Assembly: GCA_963971225.1 (NCBI GenBank)
Contig: OZ020270.1
Span: 67,648,932-67,712,931 of the forward strand
DNA length: 64,000 nucleotides
Reading direction: 5' to 3'
Origin: Melieria omissa
Taxonomy: Eukaryota; Arthropoda; Insecta; Diptera; Ulidiidae
Part shown: in pieces, positions 54,940 to 64,000 of the stretch
Position numbering within the stretch: the stretch's first letter is position 1
How the letters are laid out: the number at the start of each line of letters is the position of its first letter
Position numbers and translations under genes: made by a program
Notes under the pieces: model-generated
What the model was told of the DNA's origin: nothing
The model's database searches: none
The model's input: only the letters and a program-made list of their open reading frames with translations

Positions 54940-56302
54940 TAGGGATCGCAATTTTTGGCCATTTTGCGATCCCGGGATTTTCGGGATTGAAAAGTCAAAT
55001 CCCGGGATTCAAATAACACATTTTTTAAATAAAACAATTTTACCAAATTGCATAAATACTTGTTTATAATATATTTACCATAAAAATGGACACAGTTTAA
55101 TCACATTTGGGGTAGTTTTAAGATTTTTTATCTTGAATTTAATCACATTTATGGAATTCACAGTTTGCGGGAAAATTTATTTCGGGCAATTTTCCCTAAA
55201 AATAAACGATCTAACTGTGAGCACCCCATTGTATATCTTTCAAACAATTGTGGAAAATTTTTCAAAATAAAAATGCCTCGCTCAAATGGCAAACAAACGT
55301 TGAACATCAAATAAAGAAATCGTCCCGATAGTAGCATAAAGTACTCAAAAAAATTCGCTCCGTAGATTGTGTCAACAAATTAATTTGACTTTGTTTTTTG
55401 CCTCTTTCAATAAACATGCTCGGCAGTGCGGCAAATTTTGAAACTACCGGTATCTATGTTCTTCATACAAAACAAACGAAATTGAGATACCATATGGGAA
55501 AATTCGGGAAAATTGCCAAGTGGGAAATTTAACATGCTAGATACCGCTGAACTGTGAACACCATAATTGTAAGGCGGAAAGGGAGGCAGTCGGTGTTGAG
55601 TCGTCGAAGTGGTTGGTTGTGCGCGGCACATCACCAAAATCCAGTTGTCATTTACAATCAGTTGTCAATTACATTCAAAATTGTCAGTTTAAATTTAAAT
55701 CAAATAAATAAACATAGTCATCCTTGACAACATTTTGTTTAACTCAAAAGTTTTTAATTTGACATTTAACTTCAGTTTGATAACATTTTGTTGTATCCAA
55801 AAATGACACTTAAACATAACTTATTGCTTTGCATCAAATGTATCATAAAGTACATATATACGCATATTTGATAAAAAAAAATAAAATAGTTAATTTGTTA
55901 GTACTTTTAGTTTTACTTTGATTATTTCGATAAAAAAGTTAAGCGTTGTGATTAACTAAAAACTGAGATCTTAAAAATACTAAGGCATTAAATGTTTTGC
56001 CCTCTAATCTAGAGCGAAATTTATTGCAAATAAACCCTGCTGAGAGAAAACATCTTTCAGATTCAACACTTGCTGGTTGAATGCTTAGTAAATAATTATA
56101 AGCCTTTTGCAAAAGACGCCCTCTATCCCCTCCCTCCTCCTTCAGATAAGGAATCGGGTTTTTGTGCTTTTAAATTTATTTCATTTGAACTTTGAAGCAT
56201 CTTTTGCAATCCCGAAAATCCCGGGATTAAAAGATTTGAATCCCGGGATTTTCGGGACTGGAAAAAGTCCGGGATCCCGGGATCCCGGGATTGCGATGCC
56301 TA
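54940..56302. mobile_element. hAT-like element copy B with 8-bp duplication
   Basis: GTGTACAC at 54932-54939 and 56303-56310 is a perfect 8-bp duplication. Ends TAGGGATCGCAA and mirror TTGCGATGCCTA, followed inwards by repeated CCCGGGATTTTCGGGATT blocks. 1363 bp including a nested inverted-repeat element (55149-55566). No transposase. The truncated copy is at 29186-30315. Confidence 0.82.
55149..55566. mobile_element. Nested small inverted-repeat element
   Basis: Ends TTATGGAATTCACAGTT and mirror AACTGTGAACACCATAA, with 15 of 17 bases matching. It is absent from copy A at the matching point. No target duplication was identified. Confidence 0.55.
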
Positions 56303-56310
56303 GTGTACAC

Positions 56311-56984
56311 ATAAAAACTACACCAACAACAACAAACAATGGCGTCGTTGAAACGACGATCATTGCGCTGGCTGGTGTTGCTGTGAGAAATTTGCACAAA
56401 AAATTATTGAGTGACCAAACCAACCACCACCAACGCCTCAAAGTACACAGGAGAAGCGGTACTTTCACTTCATGTGTGTTTGTTGTCAATGAGCGTAAAC
56501 TGAAGCGCTTGCTCTCCTGCTGGCACCACTCTTTCCCTTTTGTGGCTTCCCCCCGCTCTATGAAGCTCGCAAACAAAAATTTGAATTTTTGAGCTCAGAT
56601 GCGCCTTCTATACACTTCATATTCTTTGCTTAGACAAATCTAAAATATTGTAAAAAAATATATATAACTGTAGGAGTTATCAGTGCTCAAAGTTTGCATT
56701 CCCTTTGCTTCAATTTCATTTCATTGAAAGCGTATTTTGTACTCCAACTTTGAAATTCGATAATTTTGACCACAATCGATAAACTTGCCAAAATTATTTG
56801 CAGAACATACTATAACCTGCGTTCAATAATTTCACATCTGCTTTTTCCCGTTAAAAAACGGACAGCCAAATTTCAATTTAAAAAAGTGTTAATGTCAGAT
56901 TTCAGAGACGTTTAAAAAAAATCACTTCTTATCACTTTTTTCTTTTTTTCATATTTTGTGCACGCAAGTATGCAGATTTCTATA
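56311..56984. other. Non-coding stretch, nothing recognised
   Basis: No frame with motifs; several overlapping short frames look like chance. Confidence 0.45.
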
Positions 56985-57272
56985 TGTCGTAGCCGGTCAA
57001 CGCTATAATGACATTGCTGCTCGAAGGGAGTTGCGGTGGGCACCAGTAGCAAAAGTCGTTGATAGAAGTTATCTACTTGTTGCAAAACAAGTAGTTTTAC
57101 TTGCAAAGAAAATTATTAGAAATCGAGTAAGCAATGAAACTGAATTCGGGTTCGCAATGAAAATGAAATAAAGTAAGCAATGAATTGAAGCATAGAGATT
57201 CAGTTATTGTGAAATTATAGAGCGAGCAGGTGGCCCACCGGAACCCTTTGAAGAGTTAGCATGGACGCGACA
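56985..57272 (+). repeat. 5' LTR (TGTCG...CGACA)
   Basis: TGTCGTAGCC at 56985 and GGACGCGACA ending 57272 form matching inverted termini. AATAAAG lies at about 57168. Length 288 bp. The 3' partner is not in the window, so the boundary is inferred. Confidence 0.55.
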
Positions 57273-58424
57273 TCAGAAGTGGGATGCAACCAGCCTACCG
57301 GACAGTCTAGTGGAGAACAAAATCCTGCACCTGCTTGGGACATAATCTTTGAGCAGCAGAACCAACCATTTTTGGCAGTCATCAAAGCTATGAACACTCC
57401 GAGGGAAGCTGAAATAAAGCTGCCGGAATTCGACCCTGAAAGCGGGCATGCGGATGCATCTGCTTGGATAGCAATGGCAGACATGTGTGTTGGCGATTCA
57501 CCTCCAGAAAATGCAGCATTGATGATAATGCTCAATCACGCGCTTAAGGGCCAAGCATCCAACTGGCTGTCACAAGTCTCTTTTCCTGGAATGAAGTGGT
57601 GTGAATTCAGACAAGCGTTCCTGACACGATTTGACCAAACGGAAACTGCTGCATCCTTTTTAGTAGGTCTGTTGACTAGTAGGCCGAAAAAAAGAGAATG
57701 CATTGCTGCATATGCTGCCACGTTGCTGACCTCAATCATGTCCCGTTGGAAGAAATTGTCAGTGGATGAAATCGCGGTATCGATGGTCATGGCCCACACA
57801 TCCCAATTTGAACCACGAGTTCGACGTTTGTGCTTTACCGCTGATATTCGAAGCAGGAGCCGTATGCAACAGGAATTGAAGTCGATGGCAATACCTAAGA
57901 GGAAGATCACCATTGAAGAAGAAGCTCCAGCTATCAAGAAATTCAAGCCAGCGCCGTTTCCTTTGAATTGTTTTGAATGTGGCAAAATTGGACATAAAGC
58001 GGCGCACTGCAGAAACAATGCAAATGGATTTGGAAGGCGTGATGTACAACGTGAAGGGCGACGTGAGGCTTCTATAAAATCGGTAGTTTGTTTCAACTGC
58101 CAAGACGTCGGTCACTATGCATCACACTGCCCGAAAGCAAGTAAGAAGCGTGACGGTAAACGGAATGGTGCCACACCAGTTGAACGCCGAATTGATGTAT
58201 GCACCATGAAGGCACCAACAGGAGACTTGCGACATTCGGGTGAGACGTATTTATTCCATTTCGACGCAGGAGCTGAGTGTTCTCTTGTTAAAGAATCAGT
58301 AGGAAATACATTTCATGGAAAACGTTTATTTAATGTTATAACTCTGACTGGTATCGGACAAACAAGCATAAATAGCACAGTACAAATTTTAACTTCGGTT
58401 GAGGTTGACCTGCAAAGCTCGTGA
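57261..58424 (+). pseudogene. Gag and protease start, micropia/mdg3-like
   Basis: The frame covers 387 residues. Capsid-like part: KLPEFDPESGHADASAWI, FRQAFLTRFDQTE. Two zinc knuckles CFECGKIGHKAAHC and CFNCQDVGHYASHC at about residues 235 and 277. Protease begins FHFDAGAECSLVKES (active-site DAG in place of DTG/DSG). The first ATG (57261) lies within the last bases of the inferred LTR, upstream of the primer site. A more likely genuine start is the Met at 57390 (MNTPREAEIKLPEF). The frame is interrupted at 58410 by a LINE fragment. Confidence 0.82.
57273..57291 (+). promoter_or_regulatory. Offset tRNA-Leu-type primer binding site
   Basis: TCAGAAGTGGGAT follows the LTR directly. It is complementary to an internal part of a tRNA-Leu 3' arm (known tRNA sequence), missing the first bases that would pair with CCA. 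A shifted site of this kind is plausible for mdg3-type elements. Confidence 0.5.
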
Positions 58425-59387
58425 GACTTTGCAGAGCGACGTTGAGCAATACGCGCAGCTCCGTCAAGGTTGGAAGTGACCTCTCCGACCCCTTTGATAC
58501 CGTTTGAGGTTTCAGACAGGGTGATCCTTTGTCCTGCGACCTCTTCAACTTCACCATGGAGAGTGTTCTGCGCAAGGCCGGTGTACATCGTAATGGCACA
58601 ATTTTCAACAAAAGTGTCCAGCTCCTTTGCGGCTATCGAAAGAGAATCTGCCAAAATGGGTCTGGTGGTAAATGAGAGCAAGACGAAGTATATGCTGTCT
58701 ACATGCAGGGACTCGCAGCGGCTAGGGTCTCACGTCGAGGCCGACAGGTATACTTTTGAAGTTGTCAAGGAATTCGTCTACCTTGGCACCGCCATTAACA
58801 GCAGTAATGATGTCAGCCTGGAGATAAAGCGAAGGATAACTCTTGCCAACAGATGCTACTACGGTCTCGGTAGGCAATTGAGAAGTAGAGACCTCTCTCG
58901 ACCGACAAAACTTGCATTCTATAGGACGCTTATCTTGCCCGTGCTCCTCTATGGCGCTGGAGCATGGACAATGACACGAAACGACATAGCGGCCCTTGGA
59001 GTGTTCGAGAGGAAGGTACTTCGCAAAATCTTTGGCTCTGTTCGTGTTGGTGACGACTATCGTATACGAACCAATAACGAGCTGTATGAGCTGTATAAGG
59101 ACATGGACGTAGCGCAGCGAATAAACATCCAGCGGCTACGCTGGCTCGGTCATGTCTGCCGCATGGACGACGAAGCTCCGGCGAAAAAGGTGTTCGATGC
59201 GATGGTTGGAGGTCGACGGCGAAGAGGGAGGCCGTGTCTCCGGTGGAAGGACCAAGTTGAAGAGGCCCTGTCATCTCTGGGTGTTACTAACTGGAGAAGG
59301 CGCGCGCAAAGCAGAGGCGCCTGGAGAGAAGTTTTGCGGCAGGCCGTAACCCGATAACGGGTTGTTATGGCCAGTTAAGTAAGTAAG
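58411..59387 (+). mobile_element. 5'-truncated LINE fragment, TAAG tail
   Basis: TGAGGTTGACC at 58400-58410 and 59388-59398 is an 11-bp target duplication. The 3' end is a TAAG repeat (about 59376-59387). 977 bp. Clade uncertain (RTE-like style of the C-terminus). Confidence 0.88.
58470..59357 (+). pseudogene. LINE reverse transcriptase C-terminus
   Basis: RT blocks in the first part (an RQGDPLSCDLF region at about 58513-58545, in another frame), then a short deletion that removes the YADD box. It continues with AAIERESAKMGLVVNESKTK, VKEFVYLGTAINS, LLYGAGAWT and the C-terminal RLRWLGHVCRMDDE and RGRPCLRWKDQVEE. The missing catalytic box and lack of endonuclease make it inert. Confidence 0.82.
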
Positions 59388-59398
59388 TGAGGTTGACC

Positions 59399-61095
59399 GA
59401 ATTTGCTTCGAAGTTGTTTTCCACGTACTACCAGACTATTGCTTACGTAGTGACGTCATGCTTGGACAAGATGTATTGTCTTTGGGTCTTGCCATACTCA
59501 TGACATCCGACACCTTGCGGCTTGAAAAATGTAAAGTGATCAATTCTTGTCAACTTGCTAAATCAGTAGAATATAATATTGAAAATGTAGATACAGACAT
59601 TCCCCAAAATTTTCGGTAACGTTTGATGGAAATTCTAAATCAGTTCAAAGATAATTTCATAAGCAATATGCCTAAAAATAGCGCTAAGGTAGAACCTATG
59701 CGGATTCGCCTTAAGGATCCCAATAGATGTGTGTGTCGTAGGCCATACCGATTAAGTCCCGAAGAACGTAAAATTGTGCGCGACCGCGTGGATGAGTTGT
59801 TGAAAGCCAATATTATTCGTCCAAGTTCATCTCCTTTTGCAAGTCCAATACTTTTGGTAAAGAAGAATGACGGTACTGATAGAATGTGTGTTGATTATCG
59901 TGAGTTAAACGACAACACAGTTCCAGAAAGATTCCCATTACCTCTTATTGCGGATCAAATCGATAGACTCCATGGTTCACATTTCTTTACGGTGTTGGAC
60001 ATGGCGTCTGGCTTTCACCAAATCCCCATTCATCCCGATTCCGTCGAATATACTGCCTTCGTTACACCTGAAGGACAGTATGAGTACCTTTCTATGCCTT
60101 TTAGCCTTAGAAATGCGCCATCTGTTTTTCAGCGGGCAGTTGTACGGGCTTTGGGAGACCTTGCAAATACATTTGTTGTTGTTTATATGGACGACTTACT
60201 CATTGCCGCAAAAACTGTTGACGAAGCTTGCGAAAGATTGGACATTGTTCTTACAGTTTTGACACGTAAGGGCTTTTCCTTAAACATTAAAAAATGCAAG
60301 TTTCTTAAACACCGCATCGAATATCTTGGCTTTGAGTTCTGCGCAGGCGAAATACGGCCTAATCAAAAAAAGATTGAAGCTCTTACAGCCTTGTCACCAC
60401 CAGAAACTGTTAGTCATTTACGTAAATTTATTGGGTTGGCATCGTACTTCAGAAGATTTGTACCAAAATTCTCTCAGATTATGGCACCTTTATATGCATT
60501 AACTTCAGGTAGTGGCAAAATCGAGTGGAAGCAAGCACTCGAGGTAATACGACAACAGATTATATCAATCTTAACTAGCGAGCCTTTGCTAACAATCTTT
60601 GATCCAGATTGTCCTGCAGAGCTTCATACAGATGCAAGTTCGATAGGCTACGGTGCAATTTTAATACAAATTAAAGAAAAACTGCCGCGAGTAATAGCTT
60701 ATTTTAGTAAACGTACCACTGCTGCGGAGTCAAAATATCACTCATATGAGTTAGAAACTTTAGCAGTGGTTAATGCAGTGAAATATTTCAGACATTACCT
60801 ATACGGTCGTAAATTTTCCGTTTATACAGACTGCAATTCTCTGCAGTCTGCTCGCAAGAAGCTCGACCTTTCCCCAAGGGTACACAGGTGGTGGGCTTTC
60901 CTACAAGCGTTTGATTTTGACATCATTCATAGAGACGGGAAACACATGAGTCATGTTGACTTTTTCTCCAGAAATCCGCTAGCGCCCACCCACAGCAAAA
61001 CTTTCAAAAAGGTAGAGCATAAGCTAGTAAACATCGCCAATTTGTCTAACGACTGGTTAAAAGCAGAGCAACAAAAGGATATTTTTGATTTTTGA
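59399..61095 (+). pseudogene. Protease end, reverse transcriptase and RNase H, micropia/mdg3-like
   Basis: Protease end with MLGQDVLSLG (59459 on), then a stop at about 59620 and the main frame 59623-61095. RT: NIIRPSSSPFASPILLVKK, RMCVDYRELN, FTVLDMASGFHQI, MPFSLRNAPSVFQ, catalytic VVYMDDLLIAA (about 60182), FIGLASYFRRFV. RNase H: LHTDASSIGYGAIL, YELETLAVV, VYTDCNSL and MSHVDFFSR, all four acidic positions kept. Stop at 61095; the linker to integrase is frame-shifted. Confidence 0.87.
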
Positions 61096-61096
61096 T

Positions 61097-61955
61097 ATTT
61101 CAAAGCTGATAGCCGAACTTAATGATAATAAGCTGGTGGATGATATTGTCAAGACTTATGAGCTGCGTTCAGGTATCTTATATCGTAAGATACAACGTCA
61201 CGCTGTCTACCAATACTTCCCAGATCTTTGAGGTGGTCTATAGTACACAATACCCATGAAGCATTGATGCACCTAGGTAGTGAAAAAACTCTTGAAAAGC
61301 TTTATGAAACATACTGGTTTGAAAATATGTCAAAATTTGTCAGAAAGTTTGTCGAAAATTGTATCACATGTAAAATTTCTAAGACGCGCACTGGAAAAGT
61401 ACAAGCCGAAATGCACGCCATACCAAAGGTAGCTTTTCCCTGGCATACATTACACATAGACGCCACCGGCAAGTTAAGTGGGAAAAATGATGTCAAGGAA
61501 TACATATTTGTTCACATAGATGCTTTTACAAAATATGTCTTGTTGCATCACACGCTAAATATTGATACATCTAGTAATATTGAAGCACTAAAACGAAGCA
61601 TTTCGTTATTTGGTGCACCAAAAAGGATAATTGCTGACCAAGGGCGATGTTTCTCCAGCCGCGAATTCCGCGATTTTTGCACATCACATAATATCAACTT
61701 GCATTTAATTGCAACAGGTAGCGCTCGTGCAAATGGTCAAGTTGAACGTATATATATAGATTATTATAGAACATGCTCACTGCTGTAGAAACAACCAATC
61801 GCCCTTGGCAGGATGCCCTCCTTGAAGTGCAATTAGCTTTAAATTGCTCATTCAATCGTGTTACTAAATGTACACCACTAGAACTATTAGTTGGGAAATC
61901 TGGCAGACCTTTAGAATTGATATTTGCTGATGACACTGAGGAAGAAGTTAGTTAG
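61097..61955 (+). pseudogene. Integrase, micropia/mdg3-like, truncated
   Basis: Zinc domain HNTHEALMHLG...CITCK, core LHIDATGKLSG, IIADQGRCFSS and NGQVERI (catalytic D, D, E). A frameshift at about 61755-61775, then NRPWQDALLEVQLALN and TPLELLVGKSG, ending at 61955 where LINE sequence begins. The start region 61097-61230 is also out of frame. Confidence 0.83.
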
Positions 61956-62069
61956 TTAGCACCAGGGTTCCTGTACCAGCGCCGCCCCGATGTGGTCTCG
62001 GGTGAACTTGTGCGCTAGGACGGCCGATGCCGCCTTCGCGTGATGAAGGTTGATTTGGACAACCTTCAT
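61956..62069 (-). pseudogene. LOA/R1-like ORF2 start (endonuclease N-terminus)
   Basis: ATG at 62069 begins VVQINLHHAKAASAVL and ends LVQEPW, the conserved beginning of R1/LOA endonucleases. A stop at 61956-61958 falls on the junction with the gypsy element. ORF2 begins 17 bases after the ORF1 stop. Confidence 0.8.
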
Positions 62070-62085
62070 CGCTCGAGTGTTAGAG

Positions 62086-63408
62086 CTATGGAGAGGACTC
62101 AATGTCCATCTCGAGCAGCGCCGTTAACGATATCTCGTCCGACAGCTGCTCCTCCATTTCCTCGTTTGTGCTGCCTTGAAGCCCCAGCGCCCCAAGGTTA
62201 ATCTCCCCAATTGAATCTTGGGAAGCTACTATTTCTTCCGCTACTGCTCCGGCTTTCTCCCCGACCTTCGGTGAAGTCCCGGGTTCGGTGGAGGGCTTCG
62301 TTGCGCCTGAGATTACCACCTCTGCCGGTGGATTCCCGACTTCGGTTGGTTCTGTGGGGGGCACTTCCACACTGTGCGGGCCTCCGGATTTGGGAATATT
62401 CCCAAACCTGAAATTCAGAGCATTGCCATTTCCCCTGATCGTCGCGAAGGACACTTCGTCAACGGTCAGATTCCACAGCATGCCCTTGCCCTCCTCTTTG
62501 GAAGTCACAACCTTCCAAAGATTCGTGAGAATCCCCGCGTTCTGCGCTTGCAATAGTGCAAAGAGCTTGCTGGATTCCTGTCCAGCGCTCCTAGGAAGGA
62601 ATAGGGTAACATGATGTGTCTTGGGAATTTCATTTCCAAGGCACACATGGAGCTCTACACCCTTCCAGCCTTCCAGCTTCGGGACCGCCTGCTTGAGCCA
62701 GTCTACGGTACCCTGGTTCCCGCAGTCTGTCACCAGTGGGCATGCCCACCCCTTAGCTATCTCACTCACGATAGCTTCTTCTAGAAGAGAGAGCTCCTCC
62801 TTGCTCAGTGTCTTCTGAGGATAATCCTTAGGCAGAACCGCCACCCGAATGGCCGCAGGAGCCCTGAGGACACTCGAGTAACTTGCGCCCGCCATGGGCT
62901 CACCCTCAGACTGGTTGCTATTCTGGGGTTTTCCCGTCTTAGCTCCCAGTGCCTGAGTACACGTCCTGGACTTTTTAGTTTCAGGACGTTGGGGGGGAGT
63001 TATATTGTCGCTCCCTCTCTTTCTAGGTAAAGCTGGTGGAGCTGCTGTAACCGGGGGTCCTCCCCTGTGCTCTTCTGCTTTACTTCTCGCCTCCTCCTTG
63101 CTTAATCCTTGTTTGAGGTATCGGAGGTACCATTTAACCCCAGCTCCGCTTAAGCCGCGCCTTAGGGGGTCATCCAGGCCACCTGGTTGTCCTAAGGGCG
63201 GTAGTTCCGGGAGCTGCTTCTTGGGCCTGCTTGTTTTCCTGTCAGCGGCTGGTCCTGCTGCCGGTGTCACAGCGGTAGGTGGCGGTGTTATTACCCGCTC
63301 ACTCACTGCAACACTGACACTAGGAGCCTGGCCTGTGGGCAACGTTCCCACCACCAGTCTGGACTGTATATTTCCAGGACCGATGGGAGGAGCCGCCTCC
63401 CTGCTCAC
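62086..63408 (-). CDS. LOA-like ORF1 (DUF4780-type)
   Basis: An intact frame of 440 residues. The N-terminal third is Pro/Ala/Thr-rich with a basic PRKRGSD segment. The central part (about residues 180-340) reads VAVLPKDYPQKTLSKEEL, TVDWLKQAVPKLEGWKG, LLQAQNAGILTNLWKVV and FRFGNIP, resembling the DUF4780-type domain of insect LINE ORF1s. The C-terminus is acidic. No zinc knuckle. It is the only LOA-like ORF1 here without frameshifts. GC content is much higher than in the neighbours, which suggests a younger copy. Confidence 0.72.
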   Translation of the reverse strand: MSREAAPPIGPGNIQSRLVVGTLPTGQAPSVSVAVSERVITPPPTAVTPAAGPAADRKTSRPKKQLPELPPLGQPGGLDDPLRRGLSGAGVKWYLRYLKQGLSKEEARSKAEEHRGGPPVTAAPPALPRKRGSDNITPPQRPETKKSRTCTQALGAKTGKPQNSNQSEGEPMAGASYSSVLRAPAAIRVAVLPKDYPQKTLSKEELSLLEEAIVSEIAKGWACPLVTDCGNQGTVDWLKQAVPKLEGWKGVELHVCLGNEIPKTHHVTLFLPRSAGQESSKLFALLQAQNAGILTNLWKVVTSKEEGKGMLWNLTVDEVSFATIRGNGNALNFRFGNIPKSGGPHSVEVPPTEPTEVGNPPAEVVISGATKPSTEPGTSPKVGEKAGAVAEEIVASQDSIGEINLGALGLQGSTNEEMEEQLSDEISLTALLEMDIESSP

Positions 63409-64000
63409 TTGACTTGTGTTGGGTCCAGTGCTGGTCGACGCTGTCAGAGCAGAGATATCGAACAGAGGTCTGCTCTGCCTAGATATCCCCCCCTGCCAGC
63501 ACCGGCAGCCACCCGACCGCCCCTGCGTGAGCCCCTCGCCGCCCGGGAAGGTATTCTTCCCCGACTGGTGCTGGGCCCCAGGTCTGCTTCTGAATTTCGG
63601 AGCGAATGCTCCGGCACAGCAGCTAGCTGTGTTGCGGTGTAGTCCCGCAGAGCGAGTGGAATTCCTCGCTTATTTTTCCCGCATTTTCGTATTGTTGTAC
63701 TCATAATGGCGGTGCGGCCGCCTGCCCGCGCACAAGGCGAAGGCGATGGCGGCCAAAGATTCTGGCAGGGACAGGGTTGGTCGACCATGGCAGAGCCCGC
63801 ATACCATGGCAAGGCCATTGTACTTCCTGAGGTGGCCCGGTATCAGGAAGGCACCGTAAGAATACAGCCGGTATACCCCCTGGCTGCAAACCACCCAGTG
63901 GGCACGGTCCGCGTAACACCCTGGGTTAGGGGGGGTATTGCTTAGTACGGGCTCCGCCCCAGACTATTCCATTCCGTTCATCACTCGGATTGGACTAGTC
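63409..64000 (-). other. GC-rich 5' region of the LOA-like LINE
   Basis: Lies upstream of ORF1 on the minus strand. Short frames occur on both strands without recognisable motifs. Most likely 5' UTR; the element's true 5' end may lie beyond the window. Confidence 0.5.

Larger units (their letters stand above)
56985..61955 (+). mobile_element. Micropia/mdg3-like Ty3/gypsy retrotransposon, 3'-truncated
   Basis: 5' LTR (56985-57272), offset tRNA-Leu-type primer site, gag with two zinc knuckles, protease, reverse transcriptase, RNase H and integrase in order, no env. A LINE fragment (58411-59387) lies inside pol. The 3' end and 3' LTR are missing: the integrase abuts a LINE at 61955. Clade placement rests on the RT style and the primer site and is tentative. 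Confidence 0.75.
61956..64000 (-). mobile_element. LOA-like LINE, 5' part only
   Basis: Minus-strand LINE with a 5' UTR (about 63409-64000), ORF1 (62086-63408) and the first 37 codons of ORF2 (61956-62069). It is truncated at its 3' side at the gypsy junction, the reverse of the usual 5' truncation. The junction carries GTTAGTTAG microhomology. Confidence 0.75.

Noticed and set aside
56107..56592. Plus- and minus-strand frames of 161 and 131 codons
   Set aside because: They start within the palindromic end of the hAT-like element and continue into unrelated DNA, so they are chance frames.
63005..63706. Plus-strand frames of 77-135 codons
   Set aside because: Antisense to or upstream of the LOA-like ORF1 in GC-rich DNA, where long chance frames are common.
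1..64000. tRNA, rRNA and other structured RNA genes
   Set aside because: No cloverleaf or rRNA-like sequence was noticed by eye; the only tRNA-related pieces are retroelement primer sites.

Overview
The window looks like transposon-dense, probably heterochromatic DNA of a higher fly (Diptera: Brachycera). A tephritid fruit fly is plausible, but the sequence alone does not prove it. The evidence is AT-rich DNA packed with insect-type I-, Jockey-, R1- and LOA-like LINEs, a BEL/Pao element, errantivirus-type and micropia/mdg3-like Ty3/gypsy elements, mariner, Tc1, hAT-like and Transib-like DNA transposons and many MITEs. I found no intact host gene and no RNA gene. Nearly every long reading frame belongs to a mobile element, and almost all are broken. 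Layout, left to right: (1) 1-10587: a tandem array of about 254-bp GGGCGTGG-type units is split by a full-length I-like LINE (572-10000, 12-bp target duplication). That LINE is itself interrupted by a Jockey-like LINE on the minus strand (2241-6527, 15-bp duplication). (2) 10588-12409: the env tail and 3' LTR of an errantivirus, with a 5'-truncated R1-type LINE inside the LTR. (3) 12410-18400: mostly non-coding DNA, one inverted-repeat element and a hAT-like copy holding a LOA-like LINE fragment. (4) 18401-24060: a LOA-like LINE on the minus strand, carrying a TTAA MITE and a solo LTR. (5) 24062-28270: a Tc1 remnant, an internally deleted mariner and an R1-type LINE. (6) 28271-52112: a BEL/Pao pol gene on the minus strand, blown apart by successive insertions. 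These are an unfamiliar element X (29148-43079, termini CCCAKCGGGAAA, carrying an intron-containing DUF4806-like pseudogene), a mariner (43096-46155) and a Transib-like element (46985-50948). X holds a DD37E Tc1/mariner element, which holds an errantivirus, which in turn holds a solo LTR and two MITEs. (7) 52113-56984: an errantivirus LTR with a MITE inside, and a hAT-like element with an 8-bp duplication. (8) 56985-61955: a micropia/mdg3-like retrotransposon interrupted by a LINE fragment. (9) 61956-64000: the 5' part of a second LOA-like LINE. How the parts relate: the window is a stratified record rather than a working pathway. Target-site duplications and reading frames that resume across insertions give a relative order of events: BEL/Pao, then X, then DD37E, then errantivirus, then solo LTR and MITEs. 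The youngest-looking parts are the errantivirus (about 4 differences between its two LTRs by eye) and the mariner, whose transposase frame is broken only by a hAT-like insertion. Coordinates of element ends come from reading termini and duplications by eye; clade names are family-level recognition, not database results.
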